From the NCBI RefSeq assembly GCF_001440415.1, contig NZ_LLYA01000192.1:62001-126000 (forward strand): a stretch of 64,000 bases of DNA, in the 5' to 3' direction. Positions 43,762-52,792 of the stretch are shown here, in pieces (position 1 is the first letter of the stretch; every line of letters begins with the position of its first letter). Below the pieces are notes generated by a model that saw only the letters and a program-made list of their open reading frames with translations, was not told where the DNA came from and ran no database searches. The translations under genes were made by a program, and so were the position numbers. This DNA is from Bradyrhizobium retamae. GTDB taxonomy: Bacteria > Pseudomonadota > Alphaproteobacteria > Rhizobiales > Xanthobacteraceae.

Positions 43762-44232
43762 ATGACCACCAGGACCTACGGGACGGTTAGTCCCGAGCAA
43801 CGGAAGACGATGAGCGGGCTGGAGTTCGTCAAGGGCCTTGCCAGCGGAGTGCTGCCCCTCAACACAATCGCACAGACCTTGGGCTATGACGTGGTGGAGG
43901 CCGAAAGCGGTCGCGTCGTCATCACGCTGGATCCAACAGGCGCTCATCTCAATCCATCCGGCACGGTGCATGGCGGCCTCACGGCGACACTTCTCGATAG
44001 TTGCATGGGCCTGGCCATCCAGTCGATGCTCGAAAAAGGCATCGGCAGCACGACCCTCGAGTTCAAGATTTCGCTGGTCCGGGCCATCACGCTGGAGACG
44101 GGCCAAATCAGGGCCGAGGGCAACGTGCTCAACTGCGGCCGTCGTGTCGGCACGGCTGAAGGCTGCGTCACCGACGTCAAAGGCCGATTGCTCGCGCACG
44201 GCACGACGACGTGCCTCATCTTCTCAAGTTGA
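43762..44232 (+). CDS. PaaI-family acyl-CoA thioesterase
   Basis: The 156-residue hot-dog-fold protein shows LNPSGTVHGGLTATLLDSCM near residues 66-85, with the glycine pair and catalytic aspartate of PaaI-type thioesterases. The later segment TTLEFKISLVRAITLETG also fits. It hydrolyses an acyl- or aryl-CoA ester. It follows the SnoaL-like gene closely, and a GC hairpin (CGCCCG-TTT-CGGGCG) lies just after its stop as a possible transcript end. The exact acyl group cannot be told. Confidence 0.9.
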   Translation: MTTRTYGTVSPEQRKTMSGLEFVKGLASGVLPLNTIAQTLGYDVVEAESGRVVITLDPTGAHLNPSGTVHGGLTATLLDSCMGLAIQSMLEKGIGSTTLEFKISLVRAITLETGQIRAEGNVLNCGRRVGTAEGCVTDVKGRLLAHGTTTCLIFSS

Positions 44233-44313
44233 CGCTGTCACGCCCGTTTCGGGCGGTGGGCAAAAGCCCAGCTTGCCACCATTCCGCCCGAGCAAGCGCG
44301 CCTTTTGTCCACC

Positions 44314-45228
44314 CTACTTCGCTTTCTCTTCATTCAGCAGCGCCTCACGCACCTTTGCGAACTCGCTGCGGTCGGCCTTGTCGACCTTTGGAAAATGCAG
44401 ATCGAGTCTGTCGAGCGCGCTAACGATCGTCGAGCCGATCACCACGCGGGCGAACCATTTGTGGTCGGCGGGAACGACGATCCAGGGCGCCGCATGCGAG
44501 GCGGTGTGGCGGATCATATCCTGGTAGGCGGCCTGGTATTTCGCCCACAGCGCGCGCTCGCCGATATCGGCCATCGAGAACTTCCAGTTCTTGGCAGGCT
44601 CTTCCAGCCGTTCGAGGAAGCGTTCGCGCTGCTCTTCCTTCGATACGTTCAGGAAAAACTTCAGGATCACGGTGCCGTTGCGCGCCAGGTAGCGCTCCAT
44701 CGCTGAGATGTCTTCGAAGCGCTCCTTCCAGATGTTTTTGGTTACGAGTTGCGGCGGCAACTTCTGCCTGTCGAGAATTTCCTGGTGCACCCGCACCACC
44801 AGGCATTCTTCATAATAAGAGCGGTTGAAGATGCCGATCCGGCCGCGCTCCGGCAACGCGACCATGCTGCGCCACAGGAAATCGTGGTCGAGTTCCGTGG
44901 CCGATGGCTGCTTGAACGAAGTGACCTCGCAGCCCTGCGGGTTGACGCCCTCGAACACGCTCTTGATCGCACTGTCCTTGCCGGCGGCGTCCATGCCCTG
45001 GAAGATCAGCAGCAGCGACCAGCGGTCCTGGGCGTAGAGTTTTTCCTGGAAATCGTTCAGTCGCTTACGATTGGCCTCGATGATCCTGGTCGCCCCTTCC
45101 TTGTCGAGACCGCCCTTCTCATCGGTCTTGTGCGACTTGAGATGAAATTCGCCCGTTCCGTCGTGGCGGAACGGGACGACATAGGTTTTTAGTTCATCTG
45201 CCAGCGATGGCTGCGGCTTCTTGCTCAT
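44314..45228 (-). CDS. ppk2: Polyphosphate kinase 2 family protein
   Basis: The 304-residue protein is a PPK2 of the polyphosphate:nucleotide phosphotransferase type. It has Walker A FQGMDAAGKDSAIK, then FKQPSATELDHDFLWR and IGIFNRSYYEECLVVRVH, where the usual Walker-B aspartate position reads as asparagine. It moves phosphate between polyphosphate and nucleotides. Its ATG overlaps the stop of the LivM-type permease gene by four bases, tying it to the transporter operon. A CHAD gene, a polyphosphate-binding family, lies 1.7 kb away. Confidence 0.93.
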   Translation of the reverse strand: MSKKPQPSLADELKTYVVPFRHDGTGEFHLKSHKTDEKGGLDKEGATRIIEANRKRLNDFQEKLYAQDRWSLLLIFQGMDAAGKDSAIKSVFEGVNPQGCEVTSFKQPSATELDHDFLWRSMVALPERGRIGIFNRSYYEECLVVRVHQEILDRQKLPPQLVTKNIWKERFEDISAMERYLARNGTVILKFFLNVSKEEQRERFLERLEEPAKNWKFSMADIGERALWAKYQAAYQDMIRHTASHAAPWIVVPADHKWFARVVIGSTIVSALDRLDLHFPKVDKADRSEFAKVREALLNEEKAK

Positions 45229-46205
45229 GTGGTCTTGGGCTTCTTCGGTTGCGCCTTCAGTTTGTCAAGGACGCTACCAAGAATGCCCTTGGGCAGGAAG
45301 ATGATGAAGACCACCAGCAAAACTCCGTAGACCAGGTTGTCCCAGCCGACCGCCTTGGTACCGAAGCCGATCCGCAGCCCTTCCGCGAGCAGGATGGTGA
45401 TGATGGCGCCGATCGTCGGTCCGAGCGAGACATAGAGCCCGCCGACGATGACGGCGAACACCATCTGCAGGGACACCGCAATACCGCTGACCGTGTCCGG
45501 CGAGATGAACATCTGGTACTGGCAGTACAGCGCGCCGGCGAGCGCGGTCATCAAGGCGGAGATCAGCGTGATCTTGAGCTTTTCGGCTGTCACGTTGACG
45601 CCGGCCGCAGCCGCCGCATCCTCGTCCTCCGAGATCGCTTCCATGGCGTAGCGGCTCATGCTGCGGTCGACCCAGCGCCAGATCAGAAGGCCCACCACCC
45701 AGACGCCGAGCGCGATCAGATACCACGTCGTCTTGTCGTCGAACTGCAGCGCCAGCAGCCCCTGGCCGCTGGGCGCGCGGTTCGGCGTGTAGCCGAGCGA
45801 ACCGCCGGTGTAATCACGCGTCGCGGTGATGACCTGCAGCACGATGCCGGACAGCGCCAGCGTCACCAGCACGAAATAGTGCCCGGTGATGCGGAAGCGA
45901 AAGCAGGGATAGGCGACCACCAGCGCCAGCAAGCCCGCCGCCACCATGCTGAGCGGAATGCCGATCCAGGGTGTGATGTCGAGGTGGTTCCACAACAGCG
46001 CCGTGACATAGGCGCCGACGCCCATGAAGCCGCCATGGCCAAGCGACACCAACCCGAAGCGGCCCATGATCGACCACGAAGTGTAGGCGAACGACCAGAT
46101 CAGCATCAGCACCAGGATGTGCAGGTGATAAGGCTCACGATAGACGAAAGGCAGCGCGATCAGCGCAGCTAGTCCAACGGCCCAGGCGGCATAGCGGGAA
46201 TTCAC
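45225..46205 (-). CDS. Branched-chain-type ABC permease (LivM family)
   Basis: The start is GTG 46205, which overlaps the LivH stop by four bases; the long open frame upstream is false. The 326-residue membrane protein shows GRFGLVSLGHGGFMGVGAY near residue 50 and the C-terminal GTKAVGWDNLVYGVLLVVFI tail of LivM proteins. It is the last transport gene of the second Liv operon, and its stop overlaps the start of ppk2. It pairs with the LivH gene at 46202-47083. Confidence 0.93.
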   Translation of the reverse strand: MNSRYAAWAVGLAALIALPFVYREPYHLHILVLMLIWSFAYTSWSIMGRFGLVSLGHGGFMGVGAYVTALLWNHLDITPWIGIPLSMVAAGLLALVVAYPCFRFRITGHYFVLVTLALSGIVLQVITATRDYTGGSLGYTPNRAPSGQGLLALQFDDKTTWYLIALGVWVVGLLIWRWVDRSMSRYAMEAISEDEDAAAAAGVNVTAEKLKITLISALMTALAGALYCQYQMFISPDTVSGIAVSLQMVFAVIVGGLYVSLGPTIGAIITILLAEGLRIGFGTKAVGWDNLVYGVLLVVFIIFLPKGILGSVLDKLKAQPKKPKTT

Positions 46206-47083
46206 GAGCGCCTCGCCAAAAGGCCCGCGGGCCGGATGAACATCATGACGATGAAGAAGGCAAAAGCCAGCACGTAACCCCATTCGAGGTCGGAGTACAG
46301 GCCGCCCAGCGAAATGATCTGGGCGAACACGAACGCCGCAATGAAACCGCCGACGAAATTGCCGAGCCCGCCGAGCACGCAAATCAAGAACGTGATCGGC
46401 CCAAACGACAGCCCGACGAACGGATGCACGTCATACTGCAGCACCAGTAGGCAGGCGGCGAGGCCGGCGAGCGCGCCGCCGAGCGCCGAGGTGATGAGAT
46501 AGATGCGCTTGGTATCGACCCCCATCAGCGACATGATCTGGCGGTCCTGCGCAACGGCGCGGATCGCCGTGCCGGTATAGGTGCGCTTCATGAAGAAGTA
46601 GATCGCCAGCATGCCGAGCAAGGCGGCGACGAAGGCGAGCAGCCGCGAATAGCTGAAATGCATGTCGCCGATCGCCAGCACCGGCAGGCGAATGCCGAGA
46701 TTGCGGAAGTCGATGCCGAAAGCGACGGTGGCAAAGCTCTGCAGGATGAACAGCACGCCGCCCGTCGCGAGCAACTGGTTGATCGGCGGCGCGGTGAGCA
46801 GCGGCGCGATGACGATGTAGTGCAGTGCCGCGCCCAAGGCCGCGACCTGCAGGATCGCGATCGGCGCCGCAGCCCAGTACGGCAGGCCGAACACCTGGAC
46901 CATGTAGTACATGCCGTACATGCCGATCATGACCAGCTCGGCGTAGCAGATCCATGTGACGTCGATGACGCCGAAGATCAGATTGAGCCCGAGCGCCAAG
47001 AGCGCCAGCACGCCGCCGAGCAGGATGCCGTTGACCACGGCTTCCAGCAGGTAGATGTCGAAGGTATCGAGGAATGCCTGCAT
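46202..47083 (-). CDS. Branched-chain-type ABC permease (LivH family)
   Basis: The 293-residue protein has eight or so spans and the segment GVIDVTWICYAELVMIGMYG near residue 40, the LivH counterpart of the usual NFAHG loop but with cysteine and tyrosine changes. The CVLGGLGNFVGGFIAAF motif lies near 235. It lies between LivF (upstream on the minus strand) and LivM. The altered loop suggests a cargo other than leucine. Confidence 0.92.
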   Translation of the reverse strand: MQAFLDTFDIYLLEAVVNGILLGGVLALLALGLNLIFGVIDVTWICYAELVMIGMYGMYYMVQVFGLPYWAAAPIAILQVAALGAALHYIVIAPLLTAPPINQLLATGGVLFILQSFATVAFGIDFRNLGIRLPVLAIGDMHFSYSRLLAFVAALLGMLAIYFFMKRTYTGTAIRAVAQDRQIMSLMGVDTKRIYLITSALGGALAGLAACLLVLQYDVHPFVGLSFGPITFLICVLGGLGNFVGGFIAAFVFAQIISLGGLYSDLEWGYVLAFAFFIVMMFIRPAGLLARRS

Positions 47084-47095
47084 GCTCGCTTTGCC

Positions 47096-47800
47096 CTAAA
47101 CGCCCAAATATGCCTGCTTGATCGTGTCGTTCTTCATCATCTCTTCCGACGTGCCGGACGCGCGGATGGTGCCGGCCTCCAGCAGGTACGCGCGATCGAC
47201 CACCTTCAGCACCTGCTGCACGTTCTGCTCGACGATCAGAACCGTCAGCCCGCCAGAGCGAATTCGCTTCACCAGCTCGAACACCTGCTGCACCACGACA
47301 GGCGCAAGCCCCGCCGAGGGCTCGTCGAGCAGGAGCAATTTCGGATCCGACATCAGCGCGCGGCCGATCGCGCACATCTGCTGCTCGCCGCCCGACAGCG
47401 TGCCGGCCATCTGGCTGCGCCGCTCCTTCATGCGCGGAAACAGGTCGAACACGAATTCGAGCCGCTCGGCGTATTTGGCGCGCGCGCCCGGCATGTAGGC
47501 GCCCATCTTCAGATTGTCGTCGACGGTAAGCCGCGGAAAGAGCCGGCGGTTCTCCGGCACGTGCGCAATGCCAAGGTCGACGATGCGATGCGCCGGCGTC
47601 GCCACGACGTCGCGGCCTTCCATCGTGATCGAACCTTCGGTGGGGCGGATCAGGCCCGAGATCACGCGCATCAGCGTGGTCTTGCCGGCGCCGTTCGGGC
47701 CGATCACGCCAACCGCCTCGCCAGCCCTGACCTCGAGATTGATGCCGAACAGCGCCTGGAAGCTGCCGTAACCCGCGTCGAGCGATCTGAGTTCGAGCAT
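47096..47800 (-). CDS. Branched-chain-type ABC ATPase (LivF family)
   Basis: The 234-residue ATPase has Walker A GPNGAGKTTLM near residue 34, signature LSGGEQQMCAIGRAL and Walker B LLLLDEPSAGL, and ends in IKQAYLGV. It follows the LivG gene by two bases and precedes LivH. With LivG it drives the second Liv system. Confidence 0.93.
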   Translation of the reverse strand: MLELRSLDAGYGSFQALFGINLEVRAGEAVGVIGPNGAGKTTLMRVISGLIRPTEGSITMEGRDVVATPAHRIVDLGIAHVPENRRLFPRLTVDDNLKMGAYMPGARAKYAERLEFVFDLFPRMKERRSQMAGTLSGGEQQMCAIGRALMSDPKLLLLDEPSAGLAPVVVQQVFELVKRIRSGGLTVLIVEQNVQQVLKVVDRAYLLEAGTIRASGTSEEMMKNDTIKQAYLGV

Positions 47801-47802
47801 AC

Positions 47803-48570
47803 TTACACCCCTGCCCGACGACGCGCTTCCGCCGCCGCGGCCTGGCTCGAATCCGCATCCGTCCCGAGATAGACCTCGATCACCCTTGGGTCGCTCGCCA
47901 CCGCGCTCGGCAGGCCTTCCGAAATCTTCTCGCCGTGATCGAGCACCATCACGCGATCGACCACCCGCATCAACACGCCCATGATGTGCTCGACCCAGAT
48001 GATGGTGATGCCGAGCTCGTCGCGGATCTTGCGCAGCATGTCGGCGGCCTGATCCATCTCGTGCTCGTCGAGCCCGCCGAGGCTTTCGTCGGCGAGCAGA
48101 AGTTTCGGCCCGGTGGCGAGCGCCTTGGCGAGTTCGAGTTTTTTCAGGCCGGCGGCACCTAAGCCATCGACGCCGGCGTGGCGGTTGGTCGGCAGGCCAA
48201 CCATGGCCAGCGCGCGTTCGGCGGCCTCATCCGCGCGGGCGCGGCTGTGGCTGCCCTGGCCGTAATAGCCTGCGAGCGCCACATTCTCGAATATTGTGAG
48301 CCGGTGAAACGGCCGCGGGATCTGGAAGGTGCGGCCGATGCCGCCGTTGATGATGCGGTGCGGCGCCTTGCCCGCGATCTCCGTTCCGTTGAACAGAATC
48401 GATCCTGCCGTCGGGATCAGCGTGCCCGACAGCATGTTGAAGATCGTGCTCTTGCCGGAGCCATTCGGGCCGATCAGGCCGAGAATCTCGCCCTGCTCGA
48501 CCCGGAACGACACGTTGTTAACAGCGGTGAAGCCGCCGAAGCGTTTCACCAATCCGTCTACCGTCAGCAC
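47803..48570 (-). CDS. Branched-chain-type ABC ATPase (LivG family)
   Basis: The 255-residue ATPase starts at GTG 48570 with GGAGG seven bases upstream. It has Walker A GPNGSGKSTIF near residue 35, the degenerate LivG signature LGAAGLKKLELAKAL and Walker B LLLADESLGGLD. The C-terminus adds a short Ala-rich tail. It follows the binding-protein gene by 33 bases. Confidence 0.93.
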   Translation of the reverse strand: MLTVDGLVKRFGGFTAVNNVSFRVEQGEILGLIGPNGSGKSTIFNMLSGTLIPTAGSILFNGTEIAGKAPHRIINGGIGRTFQIPRPFHRLTIFENVALAGYYGQGSHSRARADEAAERALAMVGLPTNRHAGVDGLGAAGLKKLELAKALATGPKLLLADESLGGLDEHEMDQAADMLRKIRDELGITIIWVEHIMGVLMRVVDRVMVLDHGEKISEGLPSAVASDPRVIEVYLGTDADSSQAAAAEARRRAGV

Positions 48571-48603
48571 TCCAGAACCTCCGCTTAGCCGTTTGCCCGG
48601 CTC

Positions 48604-49914
48604 TTACTGGTTGCTGAACGTGGTTCCCTTCGGCAGCGGCAGCACGGCCTCGCGCTGCGCCTGGCTCTTCGGCCACACCACAAACGACTTATCGTCAACA
48701 TACTGGATGACAACGGGGAACGAGCGTTCGTTCTGGCCGGCCATCTGGGTGCCCTCGCCGTGGAACTTGACGCCGAAGCCCAGCATGGTGCCGCCTTCGG
48801 GAATATCGGTCTCGAGGGCTGCCTTGCGCAACGCATCGGGATCGACGCCGCCATATTTCTTGATGGCGCGCGGCAGCACCTCGGTCAGAAATAGATAGGT
48901 GTTGGATGCCGCCATGCCGACATGCGCGGAGCGAATCGCGACGCCCGGCTTGGCCTTGTCGAACTCCTCGCCGACCATCTTGATGACGGGCGGCAGCTTC
49001 GGATCCATCGATTTCTGGTTGGCGAGCCAGATCGAGATCGGATCGGTGTTGAAGACGTAGTTGACGTCGGAGCCCAGACCTTCCTTCAGCTTTTCGTATA
49101 CGCCATAGCCCGCGCCGTGGCCGACCAGAGCAGCGAATTTCAGGCCCTGCTCGCGCGCCTGGCGGCCGAACAACGTGATGTCAGGGTTGTAGCCGGTGTG
49201 GAAGACCACGTCGGGCCGGGCGCGCTTCAGTTTCGTCACCAACGAAGAAAGATCCGGCGCCGTGGCAGAATAGCCTTCCTTCAGCACGACGTTGAAGCCG
49301 GCCTTCTTGGCGCCGGCCTCGTTGCCCTTGGAGACGTCGACGCCGTAGGCGCCGTCCTCGTGGATGATGGCAACGCGCAGATCCTTCGGCTCCTTGCCTA
49401 GCTTCGCCTTGGAATTCTGCGCGATGAAATCCATCGTCATCAAGCCGAACTGGTCGCCGGAGGCTTGCGGCCGGAACACGTATTTGAAGTTCTTGTCGGC
49501 CAGCACCGCGGATGAGATGCAGGTCGTGATCCACATGAAGTTCTTGAGCTGCTCGACGCGCGCGGCCACCGGCACGCATTGCGCCGAGGAGAAGAAGCCG
49601 AGCAGCATGTTGACCTTTTCCTGCTCGATCAGCCGCACCGCCTCGTTGATCGCGACGTCGGGCTTGCTCTGGGCGTCGGCATAAACCGCTTCGACCTTGT
49701 AGCCCTCGACGCCGGTCTTGGCGTACTGGTCGAGCATGATCTTGGCGCCGATATATTGCAGCTCCGAACCGCCGCCGGCGAGCGGGCCGGTCAGGTCGTA
49801 GATGACGCCGATCTTGATTTTCTTTTCCTGAGCCTCGGCGGAAACCGCCATCCCCAGCACCGCGATTGCGGTAGACAGCCCGACGAGAAGGCGTGCAGTT
49901 TTGCGCCCCAGCAT
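48604..49914 (-). CDS. ABC transporter substrate-binding protein (LivJ-like)
   Basis: The 436-residue protein has a signal peptide (ARLLVGLSTAIAVLGMAVSA) and the Peripla_BP_6 fold beginning KKIKIGVIYDLTGPLAGGG. It is the first gene of the second Liv operon, followed by LivG, LivF, LivH, LivM and ppk2 in one direction. A GGGAG element precedes the ATG. The ligand is unknown; relatives bind amino acids, amides, urea or aromatic acids. Confidence 0.93.
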   Translation of the reverse strand: MLGRKTARLLVGLSTAIAVLGMAVSAEAQEKKIKIGVIYDLTGPLAGGGSELQYIGAKIMLDQYAKTGVEGYKVEAVYADAQSKPDVAINEAVRLIEQEKVNMLLGFFSSAQCVPVAARVEQLKNFMWITTCISSAVLADKNFKYVFRPQASGDQFGLMTMDFIAQNSKAKLGKEPKDLRVAIIHEDGAYGVDVSKGNEAGAKKAGFNVVLKEGYSATAPDLSSLVTKLKRARPDVVFHTGYNPDITLFGRQAREQGLKFAALVGHGAGYGVYEKLKEGLGSDVNYVFNTDPISIWLANQKSMDPKLPPVIKMVGEEFDKAKPGVAIRSAHVGMAASNTYLFLTEVLPRAIKKYGGVDPDALRKAALETDIPEGGTMLGFGVKFHGEGTQMAGQNERSFPVVIQYVDDKSFVVWPKSQAQREAVLPLPKGTTFSNQ

Positions 49915-50015
49915 GGAATTCTCCCTGGATTATTTTTTGTGCACTGCATTTTCTTGTTCTTGGTTGGCGCCTATCACATTGGTAGCGCGACCAGATGTCA
50001 AGCGCATTGCGCGCG

Positions 50016-50732
50016 TCACAGCCGGGAAGCGAGCTGCGCCTCGATGAATGCCGTGACAAAACGCGGCATTGCCGAATTCAGATCGCGCGCGCTGCGCACG
50101 AGGTGAATGGCCGACAGTTCCGGCTGACGCTGCGAGGCGAGGTTGCGCTCGATCCGCTTGCGTAGATCGTCGCCCGGCATGTTGACTCGCAGGACGCGGA
50201 TCATCGCGAGCGTAGGCCCGGTGTAGAAGCAATGCCAATGCGGCTCGGTGTCGTATTCGCCGGGGGCAAGGCCGGTCTCTTCCTCGAGCTCGCGCGTGAC
50301 GCTGCCGGATATATCGACCGCGCCGTCCCTGATATCGTCGAGGTCGGGCGTGCCTGACGGAAAATAGATGCGCCCGGCATTCGCCGTGTGATGGCCCATT
50401 TCGCCGAGCACAAAGGCGCCGTCGGCACAGAGTAGCGCGCCCATGCCGAAACCGTTGAACACGGAAGCGTCAGGAAAGCCCCAGTCCCGCCAGGCCAGAA
50501 AACTGGCGAAGTCGGTTTCGAAATAGCTGGCGCTGAAGCGGTCGCCGGAAAACATCGGGTTGCGCCCGAGTAGCACGCGGCCGTTCCACAGTTGCGGTCT
50601 TTCGCGCTGCCTTTCGGCAAAATGCGCATCGATGTCCGCGCGCCGCGCTTCCGCGAACGGCCACGCCCAATTTTCGACCACAAGATCGAGCGTGCTGACG
50701 CGATAAATGGCCGGAGGCCTCGTGCCATTCAT
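50016..50732 (-). CDS. Nudix hydrolase
   Basis: The 238-residue product (start ATG 50732) contains a Nudix box whose end is intact (VTRELEEETGLAPGE). The start of the box, within GAVDISGS, is weaker than the consensus. It splits nucleoside diphosphates linked to other groups. An upstream GTG at 50777 overlaps the stop of the preceding binding-protein gene and is an alternative start. The gene follows that NMT1-type gene directly and may be co-transcribed. Confidence 0.85.
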   Translation of the reverse strand: MNGTRPPAIYRVSTLDLVVENWAWPFAEARRADIDAHFAERQRERPQLWNGRVLLGRNPMFSGDRFSASYFETDFASFLAWRDWGFPDASVFNGFGMGALLCADGAFVLGEMGHHTANAGRIYFPSGTPDLDDIRDGAVDISGSVTRELEEETGLAPGEYDTEPHWHCFYTGPTLAMIRVLRVNMPGDDLRKRIERNLASQRQPELSAIHLVRSARDLNSAMPRFVTAFIEAQLASRL

Positions 50733-50773
50733 CGCTTCACATCGCTCGATTTCACGCCGATCGTATCCCTTCT

Positions 50774-51802
50774 TCACTTCGGACTGGCGCCCGTGGTCTT
50801 CCTGGCCTGCTCGACATATTTGTTGGTGTACGTCTTGGTCACGTCGATATTGGCTTTCGCCACGTCGGGCGAGCCTTCGCTGAAGACGGCGAGCACCGCG
50901 TCGGCGCCCTTCGGGTCCATCAAACCGGTTTGCGAGTACATCGGGATCGTGTTCTTCAGCGCGGCGAGATAGAGCGCCTTGTCCTTGCCGACCATTCCCT
51001 CCGGCATCTTCGCCATGATCTCTTCCGGTGAATGCGAATGGATCCAGTTGAGCGTGTTGACGATCGCGTTGGTCAGCGCCTGCACTTCCTTCGGGTGCGA
51101 ATTGATCCAGGCCGCCGTGGTGTAGAGCGCGCCGCCCGGATACTCACCGCCGAACACGGCCAGCGTGTCCTTTTGCGAGCGGGTGTCGGCCAGTATCTTC
51201 AAATCCGGATAGCTGCCCTGCAAAACGGTGACGGACGGATCGAGCATCACGGCGGCGTCGATCTGGCCCTGCTGCATCGCCGCCACCGCAGTGGCCCCTA
51301 AGCCGACGCCGATCACCGCGGCGCTGGTCGGATCGAGGCCATTCTTCTTCAACAGATATTTTAAGAAGAAATCGGTCGAGGAGCCCGGCGCGCTGACGCC
51401 GACCTTCTTGCCGGCCAGATCCTTGATCGATTTGATCTCGCTGGTGTGCGCGGGCGACACGACAAGCACCAGGCCGGGATAGCGGTCGTAGATCACGAAG
51501 GACTGCAGCTCCTGCTTCTTGGCGGCCAGGTTGACGCAATGGTCGAAATAGCCCGAAACCACGTCGGCGCTGCCGCCGAGCACCGCTTTCAGCGCGTCCG
51601 AGCCGCCCTTAAGGTCGACCAGCTCGACCGCCACGCCCGCCTTTTCATATTCGCCGAGCTGTTTGGCCAGCACGGTCGGCAGGTAGCACAGGCAGGCGCC
51701 GCCGCCGATCGCGATGGTGACCTTGCTTTGCGCTGCGGCAAATCCCGAGGTCAGTGTGAGCGCCAGCAGCGAAGCGGCCAACCGCCTGAACAGTTTCTTC
51801 AT
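50774..51802 (-). CDS. NMT1/SsuA-type ABC substrate-binding protein
   Basis: The start at 51802 follows GGAGGAACCC. The 342-residue protein has a signal peptide (LFRRLAASLLALTLTSGFAAA) and the NMT1/THI5-like fold used for sulphonates, nitrate or thiamine precursors. It has KVTIAIGGGACLCYLPTVLA near the mature start and the loop VGVSAPGSSTDFFLKYLL. It belongs with the permease and ATPase genes upstream, although a repeat element lies between. The ligand is not clear. Confidence 0.9.
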   Translation of the reverse strand: MKKLFRRLAASLLALTLTSGFAAAQSKVTIAIGGGACLCYLPTVLAKQLGEYEKAGVAVELVDLKGGSDALKAVLGGSADVVSGYFDHCVNLAAKKQELQSFVIYDRYPGLVLVVSPAHTSEIKSIKDLAGKKVGVSAPGSSTDFFLKYLLKKNGLDPTSAAVIGVGLGATAVAAMQQGQIDAAVMLDPSVTVLQGSYPDLKILADTRSQKDTLAVFGGEYPGGALYTTAAWINSHPKEVQALTNAIVNTLNWIHSHSPEEIMAKMPEGMVGKDKALYLAALKNTIPMYSQTGLMDPKGADAVLAVFSEGSPDVAKANIDVTKTYTNKYVEQARKTTGASPK

Positions 51803-51880
51803 GGGTTCCTCCATTCGTTGGCGGCAAGATAGAGCAGCGGATGTGCGTTGAGAAGGCGTACTTCCTTCCGACCATCTCCG

Positions 51881-51994
51881 TCATTGCGAGCCAACGGGTC
51901 GCGCGAACGCGCTTCCGATGACAGGCTCCGCGAAGCAATCCATGCCACACGCGGAGCCATGGGTTGCTTCGTCGCTACGCTTCTCGCAATGACG
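51881..51994. repeat. Dispersed palindromic repeat, copy A
   Basis: The ends TCATTGCGAGC and CTCGCAATGAC are inverted repeats and the middle includes GAAGCAATCCA. The element is the reverse-orientation counterpart of 56646-56761. It lies in the gap between the permease gene (ends 52004) and the binding-protein gene (starts 51802). It is probably a rhizobial dispersed intergenic repeat with no coding role. Confidence 0.8.
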
Positions 51995-52003
51995 AGACGG
52001 CGT

Positions 52004-52792
52004 CTACCCCCGCCCCTCCGCCGCCGTCGGACGCCACACCAGAAGTCGCCGTTCGACCAGCGTCACGCCGAAGTCGATCAGGATGACAAAGGCGGACAGC
52101 ACGAACATGCCGGCGAACACGCCAGCGACGTCGAACACGCCTTCGGCCTGCTGGATCAGGTAGCCGAGGCCGGCGGCCGATCCCAGATATTCGCCGACTA
52201 CGGCGCCGACCACGGCAAAACCCACCGACGTGTGCAGCGAGGAGAACATCCACGACAGCGCCGAGGGCCAGTAGACGTGCCGCATCAACTGCCGCTCGTT
52301 CATGCCGAGCATGCGGCCGTTGTCGAGCACGGTGTTGGAGACTTCCTTGACGCCCTGATAGACATTGAAGAACACGATAAAGAACACCAGCGTCACGCCG
52401 AGCGCGACCTTGGACCAGATGCCGAGCCCCAGCCACAGCGTGAAGATCGGCGCCAGCACCACGCGCGGCAGCGCGTTGATCATCTTCACATAGGGATCGA
52501 ACACCGCGGCGACGCGCGGCTGTCGCGCGAACCAGAAGCCGACCAGGACGCCGGCGACCGATCCGATCACGAAAGCGAGGATCGATTCCCACAGCGTGAT
52601 GATCAGGTGCTTCCAGATCACGCCTGACGAGAACCATTTGACGATCTGGCTGCCGACATCGATCGGGTTGGAAAAGAAGAACGGCGGCAGCAGGATTTTG
52701 CCGAACACCGGTACGGTAGTCAGGAACTGCCATACCGCCAGCGCGACGACCGCGACCAGCAATTGCAACAGGAGCAGCGTCGAGCGGGACAT
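52004..52792 (-). CDS. NMT1/SsuC-type ABC permease
   Basis: The start at ATG 52792 overlaps the ATPase stop by one base (TGATG), giving 262 residues; the long upstream extension is false. The protein has six spans and the SsuC/TauC family loop NALPRVVLAPIFTLWLGLG near residue 125. It is the membrane channel for the ATPase and the NMT1-type binding protein. Confidence 0.92.
   Translation of the reverse strand: MSRSTLLLLQLLVAVVALAVWQFLTTVPVFGKILLPPFFFSNPIDVGSQIVKWFSSGVIWKHLIITLWESILAFVIGSVAGVLVGFWFARQPRVAAVFDPYVKMINALPRVVLAPIFTLWLGLGIWSKVALGVTLVFFIVFFNVYQGVKEVSNTVLDNGRMLGMNERQLMRHVYWPSALSWMFSSLHTSVGFAVVGAVVGEYLGSAAGLGYLIQQAEGVFDVAGVFAGMFVLSAFVILIDFGVTLVERRLLVWRPTAAEGRG

Noticed and set aside
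46431..47858. A 475-codon minus-strand open frame across LivF and LivH
   Set aside because: It covers two well-formed genes in another frame and reads as Arg-rich shadow.
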